From Manihot esculenta (lineage: Eukaryota; Streptophyta; Magnoliopsida; Malpighiales; Euphorbiaceae): a stretch of DNA of 64,000 bases. The notes beneath the pieces are model-generated. The model had not been told where the DNA came from, did no database searches, and worked only from the letters and a program-made list of their open reading frames with translations. This document shows positions 47,331-58,808 of the stretch, one piece after another. The DNA is taken from contig NC_035164.2 of the NCBI RefSeq assembly GCF_001659605.2, forward strand, positions 8,295,038 to 8,359,037, in the 5' to 3' direction. Every line of letters begins with the position of its first letter. Positions within the stretch are counted from its first letter, which is position 1. A program made the translations under genes and the position numbers.

Positions 47331-50300
47331 ATGAGAGGAACTCGTCGATCAGCAAGATTGACTGGAGTGCCACCTGAGGATGAGGGCATGAGTGCCCGTC
47401 CTCCTACATTGCCTAGGGCAATGTCAAGCAGGTCCAACAGGGACAGAATAGTAAGAGACCCTAGAAGGTCTTTGGATCTGGGTAGAAGCAGATCAGTCAG
47501 AGGAACAGTTCAGGGAGGAGCGTCAGAGGATATGGGGGATGATATGGATGTAGAGCAGAGGAGGGATGGCAATTTGGGAGTTAGTATGTGAGAAGAAGGG
47601 ATGGGAGAATCCCAAGGAGGCACTCAGGCCTCGGGATTTGTTCAGCCGCCCTACTACCCACACTTCTCACAAAATCTCGGGTATTCGATGGGAGGTACAT
47701 CGGATTACCCTAGCTTTAGCCCTTATCCCACACAGATGCCATACCCACCCTACTACCCACCATATTCACAGTACCCAATGTATCCACCTCCACCTTACTA
47801 TCCAAATCCAGCAAACCCTACCCCAGGGGATGCTGCACCTCCTCCTCCTCCAGCAGAACCAGCAGCCCCAGCTACCCAACCTCCTAGACCTAGCTCAGCC
47901 AGTGGGAGCAAGGTCAAGATGACCGACTACATGAAGTTGGGTGCTCCCCAGTATGAAAAAGGGGATGACCCGTTTGTGTATCTGGAGAGGGTCAAGGTGA
48001 TTACAGATGAGATAGGGGCTGATGATAGTAGAGCCATTCAGATGGCTGGGTTCACACTCAAGTGCAAGAAGGCACGAGAATGGTTCAAGAATTATGTGAA
48101 CCCGAAAGTGGATAGCATGTCTTGGGAAGAGTTTGCAAACGAGTTTGCAAGTTGGGCTTTTCCCGATAGTTCGAGGGAGTTGAAGATGATAGAGTTTGAG
48201 CAGTTGAGGCAGACTGATGAGATGGGTGTAGAGGAGTTCACAGACAGATTTTTGGAGCTATTGCCTTTTTCAGGGCAAAGCCTTGACTCGGATCAGAAAA
48301 AGTCAAGGAGGTATATCATGAAACTCCACTCCAGATATTCCTCATTGATCCAGTCAGCGGATAGGGAGAGCTTTCATGCCATAGTGGATATGGCCCGGAA
48401 AATGGAGGCCAGTGCCATCGTTCAGGGAACAGTCAAGCAGTCAGTGGCACAGCCTTCTGGTTCTAAGACCCCAGGCTCTTCTTTTAGTGCAGCAGCTTCA
48501 GGCAGCAATAGGTGGAGCAGTACCACCAAGAAGTGGAAGAAGAACAAGTTTTGGAACAAGGTTAAGTCCAGTCTGGGACTAGGGAGTGGCTCAAGCTCTG
48601 GTGCGGATAATGCAGTTTGTGCAAGGTGTGGTAAGCCACACAGGGGAGTATGTCGGTTTGGGACGACGGCCTGTTACAGATGTGGTCAGGAGGGGCATAT
48701 GTCTCGAGATTGTCCAAAAGCAGCCCCGATGGCTCAGTCCCAGCAGACAGCTTCAGGCAGTGTAGCGCAGCCAGTAGCTCCAGCCATGACGCAGGCCAGT
48801 GGCAGAGGCAGAGGGAGAGGGACAGCCTCTTCTTCAGCGGGTTTCAGAGGTGAAGGTCCATCAGCTCCAGCACGGATCTTCACGATGACTCAACAGGAGG
48901 CAGATGCATCTAACACCGTGGTGGCAGGTAATTTAGTCATTGGTTGTTCAGATGTGTATGCCTTGATGGACCCTGGTGCATCTCATTCTTTTATTGCTCC
49001 GAGAGCCGTCCAGAGGTTGGGGTTGATGATCTCTGAGTTAGAGTGTCCTCTCTGGGTCAGTGGACCCAAGTGTGATCCATCAGTGGCAGAGTCAGTCTGT
49101 CAGTGTAGTCCAGTTTTTGTTGGGGGGAGATGCATGTCCGCCGACCTTGTGGTTCTAGAGTTGACAGATTTTGACGTCATTCTAGGGATGGACTGGTTAT
49201 CTACCCATGGCGCTACCTTGGACTGCAGGGACAAGGTAGTCAGGTTCAGAGGTCAGGATGGATCAGAGGTCGTCTTCAGAGGAGACAGGAGGGGTACACC
49301 TAGAGGTTTGATCTCTTCTCTTCAGGCTCGTAGGTTGCTTAGGAGGGGATGTCAGGGGTATTTGGCTCATGTGAGAGAGCTTAACGGTCAGGTGAGAGAA
49401 CCCGCCTCGGTGCCAGTGGTTAGGGAGTTCTTAGATGTCTTCCCAGACGAGCTGCCAGGTTTACCACCTGCTAGGGAGATAGAGTTCGAGATAGAACTGA
49501 TGCCTGGAACCCGACCGATCTCTATTCCTCCCTACAGGATGGCTCCAGCCGAGTTGAAGGAATTGAAGGAACAGTTGCAAGAATTGGTAGACAAGGGCTT
49601 CATCCGACCGAGTACCTCACCTTGGGGTGCTCCAGTACTGTTTGTGAGAAAGAAGGATGGATCCCTTAGACTTTGTATCGACTACAGGCAGTTGAACAAA
49701 GTCACTACCAAGAACAAGTACCCTTTGCCAAGGATCGACGATCTATTCGACCAGCTAGCAGGAGCGGGTTGTTTCTCCAAAATAGATCTGAGATCTGGGT
49801 ACCATCAGCTGAGGATCAGAGATGAGGATGTGCCGAAGACAGCTTTCAGGACCAGATATGGGCACTATGAGTTCCTTGTAATGCCGTTCGGGTTAACCAA
49901 CGCCCCTGCAGCATTCATGGACCTCATGAACCGAGTGTTTAGTCAGTACCTGGATCACTTCGTTATTGTCTTTATAGATGATATCTTGGTGTATTCCAGG
50001 AATGCAGAGGAGCATGCCCATCATCTGAGGTTGGTTCTACAGACCTTGAGGGAACATGGCTTGTATGCCAAGTTCTCCAAGTGTGAGTTCTGGCTAAGGA
50101 GCATTTCGTTCTTGGGGCATGTAGTGTCAGAGAATGGGATTGAGGTGGACCCCAAGAAGACAGAAACTGTGGCTAACTGGCCTAAACCCACTTCAGTGAC
50201 AGAGATTAGGAGTTTCTTGGGTTTGGCAGGTTACTACAGGAGGTTCGTTCAGGACTTCTCAAAGATAGCAGCTCCTCTGACCAGGTTAACCAGGAAGAAT

Positions 50301-52313
50301 CAGAAGTTTGTGTGGACCGACCAGTGTGAGGAGAGTTTTGAAGAGCTCAAGAAGAGGTTGACTTCAGCACCAGTTTTAGCTCTGCCATCTAGTGGTGAGG
50401 ACTTTACAGTCTTTTGTGATGCGTCCCGTGTGGGACTGGGTTGTGTGCTTATGCAGAATGAGAGGGTGATTGCTTATGCTTCTAGGCAACTGAAGAAGCA
50501 CGAGTTGAATTACCCCACACATGACCTTGAGATGGCAGCAGTAATCTTTGCACTCAAGATGTGGAGGCATTACCTCTATGGGGTAAAATGTGAGATCTTT
50601 ACAGATCATAAGAGCCTGCAGTACATCCTGAGTCAAAGAGATTTGAATTTGAGGCAGAGAAGATGGGTGGAGCTGCTGAGTGACTATGATTGCAAGATTC
50701 AGTACCATCCGGGTAAGGCGAATGTTGTGGCAGACGCCTTAAGCCGGAAATCACTCGGTAGTTTATCCCACATATCGGCAGAGAGGAGGCCAGTGGTGAA
50801 GGAGTTCTACAAGCTCATTGAGGAAGGTCTACAGTTGGAGTTATCTGGTACAAGTGCCTTGGTAGCCCAGATGAGAGTGGCACCAGTGTTTCTGGAGCAG
50901 GTGGCTCAGAAACAGCATGAGGACCCGGAGTTAGTGAAAATTGCCAGGACTGTTCAGTCGGGCAATGATAGTGAGTTCAGATTCGACAGCAAGGGGGTCC
51001 TCCGCTATGGGAGCAGAATATGTGTACCAGATGACATTGGGCTAAAAGGAGACATTATGAGGGAGGCTCATAATGCAAGATACAACATTCACCCCGGAGC
51101 CACCAAGATGTATCAAGATTTAAAGAAGGTTTATTGGTGGCCAGCTATGAAGAAAGAAGTGGCACAGTTCGTGTCAGCCTGCGAAGTGTGTCAGAGGGTG
51201 AAGCTGGAACATCAGAAGCCGGCTGGAATGCTTAACCCGCTACCTATCCCAGAATGGAAATGGGAGAATATAGCTATGGACTTCGTAGTGGGGTTACCGG
51301 CGGCGTCCAACAGAGTGGACTCCATATGGGTGATTGTGGACAGACTCACCAAATCTGCCCACTTCATTCCTGTCAGGAGTGGCTACTCTGTGGACAAGTT
51401 GGCGCAGGTGTATGTGGATGAGATCGTCAGGCTGCATGGGGTTCCTGTTTCGATAGTGTCAGATAGAGGGCCCCAGTTCACCTCCAGGTTTTGGCGGAGT
51501 TTGCAGAATGCCATGGGTACTAGGTTGGATTTCAGCACTGCCTTCCACCCCCAGACTGATGGACAGTCAGAAAGGACCATCCAGACTATCGAGGATATGC
51601 TCAGAATGTGTGTGCTAGACTTTGGCGGTTCTTGGAGGCAGCATCTACCTTTGGTGGAGTTTGCCTACAATAACAGCCATCATGCTAGCATCGGGATGGC
51701 TCCATATGAAGCTTTGTATGGAAGGAAGTGCAGATCACCTGTTTGCTGGGAGGAAGTTGGAGAAAAGGCCTTGGCAGGGCCTGAGTTAGTAGAGATCACC
51801 AGCAGGGTGGTACCCATAATCAGAGAAAGAATTAAGACTGCTGCCAGCAGACAGAAGAGCTATGCAGACGTCCGCAGAAGATAGTTAGAGTTTCAGGAGG
51901 GGGATCTGGTGTTGCTCAAGGTGTCTCCAATGAAGGGAGTGGTTCGTTTCGGGAAGAAAGGTAAACTAGCCCCACGATACATCGGACCCTTTGAAATCTT
52001 GCAAAAGATTGGGAATGTGTCGTACAAGCTGGATTTACCTGCTTCGATGGCAAGAATTCACCCGGTTTTCCATGTTTCTATGTTGAGAAAATTCGTGTCA
52101 GATCCGGGCAAGGTTCTTAGTGAGCCTGATGTGGAGATCCAAGAGGATCTAACCTATGTTGAGCAGCCAGTACGGATCTTAGACACCCAGATCAGAAAGC
52201 TAAGGAACAAGGAAATCCCGATGGTGAAAGTCCTTTGGAACCACCACAATATTGAGGAGTGTACCTGGGAGACACGGGAGTCCATGCTCCAACAGTATCC
52301 CCATCTCTTTTAG
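47331..52313 (+). pseudogene. Tekay Gag-Pol polyprotein of element E, one frame with two premature stops
   Basis: A single 1660-codon frame from ATG 47331 to TAG 52311-52313, interrupted only by TGA at 47589-47591 (the sister copy has TCA) and TAG at 51882-51884 (the sister copies have CAG or CAA). Order: basic Gag N-terminus (MRGTRRSARLTGVPPEDEG), Pro/Tyr-rich segment, capsid ([20 protein letters not shown]), two zinc knuckles ([26 protein letters not shown]), protease ([10 protein letters not shown]), RT ([17 protein letters not shown]), RNase H ([10 protein letters not shown]), integrase (H-H-C-C finger ending [28 protein letters not shown]) and chromodomain. The fusion of Gag and Pol in one frame is usual for Tekay/Del chromoviruses. 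The stops fall before the capsid and before the integrase tail, so an intact product needs readthrough or help from another copy. Confidence 0.95.
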
Positions 52314-52384
52314 AGGTTAGTATCTATGTGTTCTATGTGTTTAGTATGTATGTTATGTTTTATGTTATGCATGTACTAGTTGAG

Positions 52385-52421
52385 GAACATTCGGGGACGA
52401 ATGTTCTTAAGGGGGGGAGAA
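52385..52421 (+). other. Conserved hairpin and polypurine tract of element E
   Basis: Perfect 9-bp arms GAACATTCG (52385-52393) and CGAATGTTC (52398-52406) with loop GGGA are followed by AAGGGGGGGAGAA, which abuts the 3' LTR and would prime plus-strand DNA. Confidence 0.85.
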
Positions 52422-54693
52422 TGTAATACCCGGCTAGACTCCGGTATCGGAATTCCTACCGTCCGGTGGAATCTCGGATGCCGGAGACCTCTAGAAGGGT
52501 AGAACCATATTTTATAAAAATGTTTTAATGTGTTTTATGTTTTAAGTATGAAATTTAATGAGTTTTTGCATGAAAATTCTTAGGAGTAAAACCCAGGTTC
52601 GGCCGCCGAAAGCCAAGTTCGGCCGCCGAACATGCATGTGTTTTGGAGGCACATTAGGCCCCCGAAAGCATGAGTTAGGGAAGTCCAGGTTCGGCCGTCG
52701 AAAGTCAAGTTCGGCCGCCGAACATTGCATGGATGCGGAGGCACATTCGGCCCCCGAACGTGGCCTGGCCAGCCACCTATGAAAGGGGCACTTAGCCGAA
52801 ATGGGGAAACTTTCTCCCATTTTCGGCCACAGCAAGCTTCCGACCTTCCCTTTGCAACTCTAGTGTTCTTCCTCCAAATCTCTTCCATTTTTCTTGAGTT
52901 TTAAACTCACATTGCAAGTTTTGAGCGTTTAAAGCAAGTTTTGGAGCTTTGGCAACTCAGGAGCTCATTTTCGTGGATCTCCAAGTTTTGGTCGTCTCCC
53001 TCTCGATCTTCAAGAGGTAAGAGCCGATCTTAAGCTCCTTATGTGTTTTAAATAAGTTTTATGCAAGATCTATGGGTAGAAATGCATGTTTAGGGTATAT
53101 GTTGAGTTTATGGGTTTTGATGCTTTGATGAACAATGTAGCTTGTTTATGTGTTGTTTGAAGTGTTGTAGATGGGGTATATGTTAGTTTGAGACCCCTAG
53201 GTGTTATGTATGCTGTGTGTGTAAGTTTTGGATGAGAGATATGCATGATTTGAGGTTTGGGAGGCAGGAGGTTCGTTTGAACCAAGTTTCTGCCCTTTGG
53301 CAGAAACCAGGTTCGGCAGCCGAAGGGAGTTTCGGCCGCCGAACCCCCTTTGTGGAGGCAGCATTCGGCTGCCGAAGTTGCCCCCGAAAAGAGACTTTCG
53401 TCTCTGTCTGGGACTTTCGGCCGCCGAAGGTGCCACCGAAAGTGCCCGACTTTCGGATCTGTCCAGGACTTTCGGCCGCCGAATGTGCCGCCGAAAGTGC
53501 CCTGTTCAGCCATTTCATGCATATTTCTATGTGATGTTTTCCTGATGTTTTAGGGGGTTTTTGGGGGAGTTTATTAGAGTTATGTTTATGTATGATTGGT
53601 CCCTCATTGGAGTCCACCTGTGTAGGTTCGGACCCGAGGAACCGAGGACCTCAGCAGTGAGATAGCTGCTTCAGAGTCTATAGAGCTTCAGCCAGAGGTG
53701 AGTGGAATGAACCTTAAGTTTTTAAATAAATGAAATATAACTTTTTTGGAGCATGTTCATGCATCATATATGCCATGTGATATTTTAGGTTGTTTGCATT
53801 AGTATTCACGAATATGTTGCATTGCATAATATGATGTGGATGCGGATTGGCTATTGAATGATCCTCTAGTCCTCCTATGGTATGATATGATGATGATACG
53901 GTATGGATTGCCAGTGAGGCCCATTCTACGCCCCTGGACTATGTTAAGAGAAAGACCAGTGAGGCCCATTCTACGCCCCTGGCATATTGGAATGTTATGT
54001 TATGTTATGTATGTAAGAGAAAGACCAGTGAGGCCCATTCTACGCCCCTGGCACGATTGGACTATGTTGAGGACTATGGGTGACAATACCATCCTTATGT
54101 GATATGTTTGTGATGTGTTGCATTTCATAGAAGCATGAAATATTTATTATATGTTTTCTCTATTCTGCTCACTGGGCTTTATAGCTCACCCCTCTCCCCT
54201 AACCCAGATGTGCAGGTGCAGGGTAGATCAGGAGGTTAGACAGAGTATGGAAGCTATGTTTATGTAATAGTTAGATTGTGGACATGACGATTGTATAATG
54301 ATGTAATGTAAAAGTGTTTTAAGTTATGTTATGTAATTTGAACATAGAGGATAGAGTTGTGCTTGACCAATACAGATTGTTAATCCCACTTGTATGTACA
54401 TGGTCTTTATGATATGAGATATGAGGTTATGTTTCAGCCAAGCTTATGTATGATGAGATACCCCATTGGAGCATTTTGATGAGGGCTCCAGTGGAGGTTT
54501 ATGTTATGTTTATGTTTATGTACAGGTTGAGCTTGGTTGTTATATGAGAAGGTTTACAGATTTATGAGTAATGTTGATCATGTATGGGATTAATCAGGAT
54601 TACAGGTTATGTTAGGCTTGCTACGGTTCCCGGCGGCCTTATGCCGATCTGGATCCTAGCGCCGGTAGCGGTCCGGATTTTCGGGTCGTTACA
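52422..54693 (+). repeat. 3' LTR of element E
   Basis: Exactly 2272 bp and colinear with the 5' LTR at an offset of 7633. Differences seen by eye lie near 52505, 52588, 52651, 52699, 52809, 54560 and 54681. Confidence 0.96.
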
Positions 54694-54698
54694 ACACT
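54694..54698. repeat. Target site duplication ACACT, right copy (element E)
   Basis: Identical to 44784-44788. The following GCCAGAAGCTGTC continues the interrupted D gag. Confidence 0.95.
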
Positions 54699-56128
54699 GC
54701 CAGAAGCTGTCTACTGAGACTGTGCTCCAAAAGCTGCCCTAGGACACTCCCGAGCCATGTGTCCCTCTTTCCCGCATCTGAAGCAGGCTGCTGTCCTAGC
54801 CCGGCAAACTCCCTTATGTGGCCTACTACACTTTGCGCAAACTGCATTATCCGCACCAGAGCTCGAGCCACTCCCTAGTCCCAGACTGGACTTGACCTTG
54901 TTCCAAAACTTGTTCTTCTTTGGCTTCTTGGTGGTATTACTCCACCTCTTGCTGCCTGAAGCTGCTGCACTAAAAGAAGAAGAGCCTGGGGTCTTAGAAC
55001 CAGAAGGCTGTGCCACTGACTGCTTAACTGTCCCCTGAATGATGGCACTGGCCTCCATTTTTCGGGCCATATCCACTATGGCATGGAAGCTCTCCCTATT
55101 TACTGACTGGATTAAGGAGGAATATCTGGAGTGGAGTTTCATGATATACCTCCTTGACCTTTTTTGGTCCGAGTCAAGATTTTGCCCTGCAAATGGCAAC
55201 AGCTCCAAGAATCTGTCTGTGAACTCCTCTACACTCATCTCATCAGTCTGCCTCAACTGCTCAAACTCTATCATCTTCAGCTCCCTTGAACTATCGGGAA
55301 AAGCCCATCTTGCAAACTCGTTTGCAAACTCCTCCCAAGACATGCTGTCCACTCTCGGGTTCACATAATTCTTGAACCACTCTCGTGCCTTCTTGCACTT
55401 AAGCGTGAACCCAGCCATCTGAATGGCCCTACTGTCATCAGCCCCAATCTCATCTGTGATCACCTTGACCCTCTCAAGATACACAAACGGGTCATCTCCT
55501 TTTTCATACTGAGGAGCACCCAACTTCACGTAGTCGCTCATCTTGACCTTGCTCCCACTGGCTGAGCTAGGTCTAGAAGGTTGAGTAAATGGGGCTGCTG
55601 GTTCTGTAGGTGGTGGAGGTGGTGCAACATTTTCTGAGGTAGGGTTTGCTGGGTTTGGATAGTAAGGTGGGGGTGGATACATTGGGTATTGTGAATATGG
55701 TGGGTAGTAGGGTGGGTATGGCATCTGTGTGGGATAAGGGGTGAAACTAGGGTAATCCGATGTACCTCCCATCGAATACCCGGGATTTTGTGAGAAGTGT
55801 GGGTAGTGGGGTGGCTGAACAAATCCCGAGCCCTGAGTGGCTCCTTGGGACTCTCCCATTCCTATTCTGACATGCTAACTCCCAGACTGCCATCCCTCCT
55901 CTGCTCTACATCCATATCATCCCCCAAGTCTTCAGACATTTCTCCCTGAACTGTTCTCCTCACTCATCTGCTCCTACCCAGATCCAGAGACTTTCTAGAG
56001 CCTCTTACTGCTCTTTCTCTGTTAGACCTACTAGACATTGCCCTAGGCAATGTAGGAGGACGGGCGCTCATGCCCTCATCCTCAGGTGGCACTCCAGTCA
56101 ATCGTGCAGATCGACGAGTTCCTCTCAT
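54699..56128 (-). pseudogene. Tekay gag of the left D copy, 5' part
   Basis: Gag starts at ATG 56128 (MRGTRRSARLTGVPPEDEG). A TGA replaces TCA near 55964 in the RSRS segment. A 1-nt loss near 55862 then turns the SEEGMGES region into a frameshift with TAG. From 55859 the frame is open through the capsid ([20 protein letters not shown]) and knuckles (CAKCSRPHKGVC, CFRCGKEGHMARECP) up to the E insertion. Together with 41253-44788 it is one gene split by E. Confidence 0.92.
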
Positions 56129-56373
56129 CCTGTTTTCTGAAAGGCAGCACATAACAAGCAAACATTAGCATGATATGGTTCATGTGGGCACACATGAATC
56201 CGCATCACATAATCACATATCATTAATGCACATGCATATAATCATGGCATTTCACATCATCATGCAAGACAGGACTCCACATCCTATCCTAGTGGACATG
56301 ATCTTCCTATTGTGCTTGACCTTCTATAACATCTATGAGCCCGACACTCTAGGTCCAACCATATGAACCTAGG

Positions 56374-56385
56374 GCTCTGATACCA
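56374..56385 (-). other. Primer binding site, tRNA-iMet type (left D copy)
   Basis: TGGTATCAGAGC on the minus strand, three bases from the middle LTR. Confidence 0.92.
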
Positions 56386-56388
56386 TTC

Positions 56389-58701
56389 TGTAACGACTCG
56401 AAAATTGGACCGCTACCGGCGCTAGGATCCAGGTCGGCTTAAGGCCGCCGGGACCCGTAGCAAGCCTAACATGCATCCTGTGAACCTGTTAATCCCATAC
56501 ATGATCAACAACATACAAAAAAATTAAAACTTTTCTTCATTCATTCTCTCATACACCAACTCAACCTGTGCGTGCACTGAACATAAACATAATCATAAAC
56601 ATTGACCCCTCTGTGGGACCTCATCAATGCCCCCAATGGGTGGCATAACATGTGTTGAGTTGGTTTACATAAGCATCAATAAACATTAAGATCATGTATT
56701 AAAAAGGGATTACAATATACTATGGTCAAGCACACTTCTAAACCTCAATATCATTGCATTACATAACTATTCACAACTCTACAACATTATAAAATTTGTC
56801 ATGTCCACATTCTAGCTATTACATACATAAGACTTCATTACTCTTGCTGACCTCCTGGTCTACCCTGTACCTGCAAGCCTGGGGGTTAAGGGAGAGGGGT
56901 GAGCTATAAAGCCCAGTGAGCAGAATAATAAAACATTTAAAATATATGATAACATGAAATGCATCACATCACAGCTAATCACATCAAGGATGAATTTGTC
57001 ACCAATAATCCTCTACATGGTCCAACTGTGCCAGGGGCGTAGAATGGGCCTCACTGGTCTTTCTCTTACATAATCATAACATAGCATAACATAACATTCC
57101 AACTGTGCCAGGGGCGTAGAATGGGCCTCACTGGTCTTTCTCTTACATGGTGCCAGGGGCGTAGAATGGGCCTCACTGTTCTTCCGTACCGTATCATCAT
57201 ATCATAACATATGAGGACTAAAGGATCATTCAACATTCATCCGCATCATCAACATATTATGCAATGCAACATATTCGTGAGTTCTAATGCAAGCACCCTA
57301 TTATATCTCATGGCATTCATGATGCGTGAATCATGCTAAAACTGGTTTATTTATTTAAAAGCATAAGAGTTATTCCACTCACCTCTGGCTGAAGCTCTAC
57401 TGACTCAGAAGCAGCTGAACTCACTGCTGGGGTCCTCGGTTCCTCGGGTCCGAACCTACACAGGTGGACTCAAATGAGGGACCAAACAACTAGAACATAA
57501 CTCTAAAAACATCCCCCAAAAACCCCCTAGAACATCATGAACCAATCATAGAAAATCATGCAAAAGAGGGCTGGACAGGGCACTTTCGGCGGCAGGTTCG
57601 GCGGCCGAAAGTCCATCCAGGGCCGAAAGTCAAGCAGGTTCGGCGGCACCTTCGGCGGCCGAAACTCCCAGACAGAGGCGAAACTCATGCATGTTCGGCG
57701 GCACTTTCGGCGGCCGAAACTCCCAGACAGAGGCGAAAGTCCTCTTTCGGGGGCAAGCTTCGGCAGCCGAATGCTGCCTCCACAAGAGGGTTCGGCGGCC
57801 GAAAGTCCTTTTGGCTGCCGAACCTGGTTTCTCCCAAAGAGCAGAAACTTGGTTCAAACATGCACAAATGCCTCAAACTTATGCCATCATGCATATAGCT
57901 CAACCAAAACATGCATACAAGCTCCTAGGGGTCTCAAACTACCTTAAACCTCAACTACAACACATCAAACAACACAAATCCAACATACATTGCTCAAAAC
58001 ATAACATTAACTCAAAAACTCATATAAACCTACTCATGCCATTCTACCCCATAGATCTTCATAAAACTTACTTAAAACATGCAATGAGCTTAAGATCGGC
58101 TCTTACCTCTTGAAGATCGAGAGAGAGACTACCTAAACTCGGAGGTGGGAGATTTTTGAGTTCTTGAACCTCAAAGCTCCAAAACTTGCTCAAAACTTGA
58201 AAATCTTCAAAACAAGATGGAAACTTGTGAAAATCGTGAAAGATTTGGAGGAATAACTCAAAGATTGGTGAGGGACGGCGGAGAACTCACCTTGGCCGAC
58301 AATGGGGAAAAAGCTCGCCCGTTTTCGGCTAAGGGACCCTTTTATAGTGGCTGGCCAGGCCACGTTGGGGGCCGAACGTGCCTCTGCATGCATGCCATGT
58401 TCGGCGGCCGAACTTGAGGTTCGGCGGCCGAACCTGGACTTCCCTCACTGATGCCTTCAGGGGCCTAAGGCACACCCGAAATGCCTGCATGTTCGGCGGC
58501 CGAACTTGAGGTTCGGCGGCCGAACCTGGGTTTTCCTCCAAGGTTGTTTTCATGCAAAAACTTATTTCCTTTTCACTTAAAACCATGAAACACATTAAAA
58601 CATTTTATGAAAACATGATTCTACCCTACTAGAGGCTTCCGACATCCGAGATTCCACCGGACGGTAGGAATTCCGATACCGGACTCTTGCCGGGTATTAC
58701 A
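56389..58701 (-). repeat. Shared middle LTR of array D
   Basis: A 2313-bp LTR: the plus strand starts TGTAACGACTCGAAAATTGG and ends TGCCGGGTATTACA. TATA (CTATAAAAGG, minus strand) at 58340-58347. Palindrome clusters at 57583-57822 and 58370-58528. Three CATTCTACGCCCC units in reverse at 57030-57180. It has a primer site on one side and a polypurine tract on the other, so it belongs to two internal regions at once. Confidence 0.93.
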
Positions 58702-58742
58702 TTCTCCCCCCCTTAAGAACATTCGTCCCCAAATGTTCCTCA
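58702..58742 (-). other. Polypurine tract and hairpin, right D copy
   Basis: AAGGGGGGGGAGAA on the minus strand next to the LTR. One hairpin arm has a G-to-A type change (CAAATGTTC on the plus strand where others have CGAATGTTC), so the stem is weakened. Confidence 0.8.
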
Positions 58743-58808
58743 ACTAACACATGCAAGGCATACATATATCAAACACACAAAGCACATAAAACTCACAAGG
58801 AACTAACC

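Larger units (their letters stand above)
44789..54693 (+). mobile_element. Complete young Tekay-type LTR retrotransposon E
   Basis: A 9905-bp element: 5' LTR 44789-47060, primer site 47064-47075, gag-pol 47331-52313, polypurine tract 52409-52421, 3' LTR 52422-54693. Both LTRs are exactly 2272 bp, and I find only about seven differences between them by eye. Flanking ACACT repeats are perfect. Excising E and one TSD restores the gag sequence of the left D copy, as judged against the right D copy. E therefore inserted into D recently. Confidence 0.97.

Noticed and set aside
48650..48853. Alternative-frame ORF within gag of element E
   Set aside because: Overlaps the zinc-knuckle coding region in another frame; the main frame is clearly the coding one.
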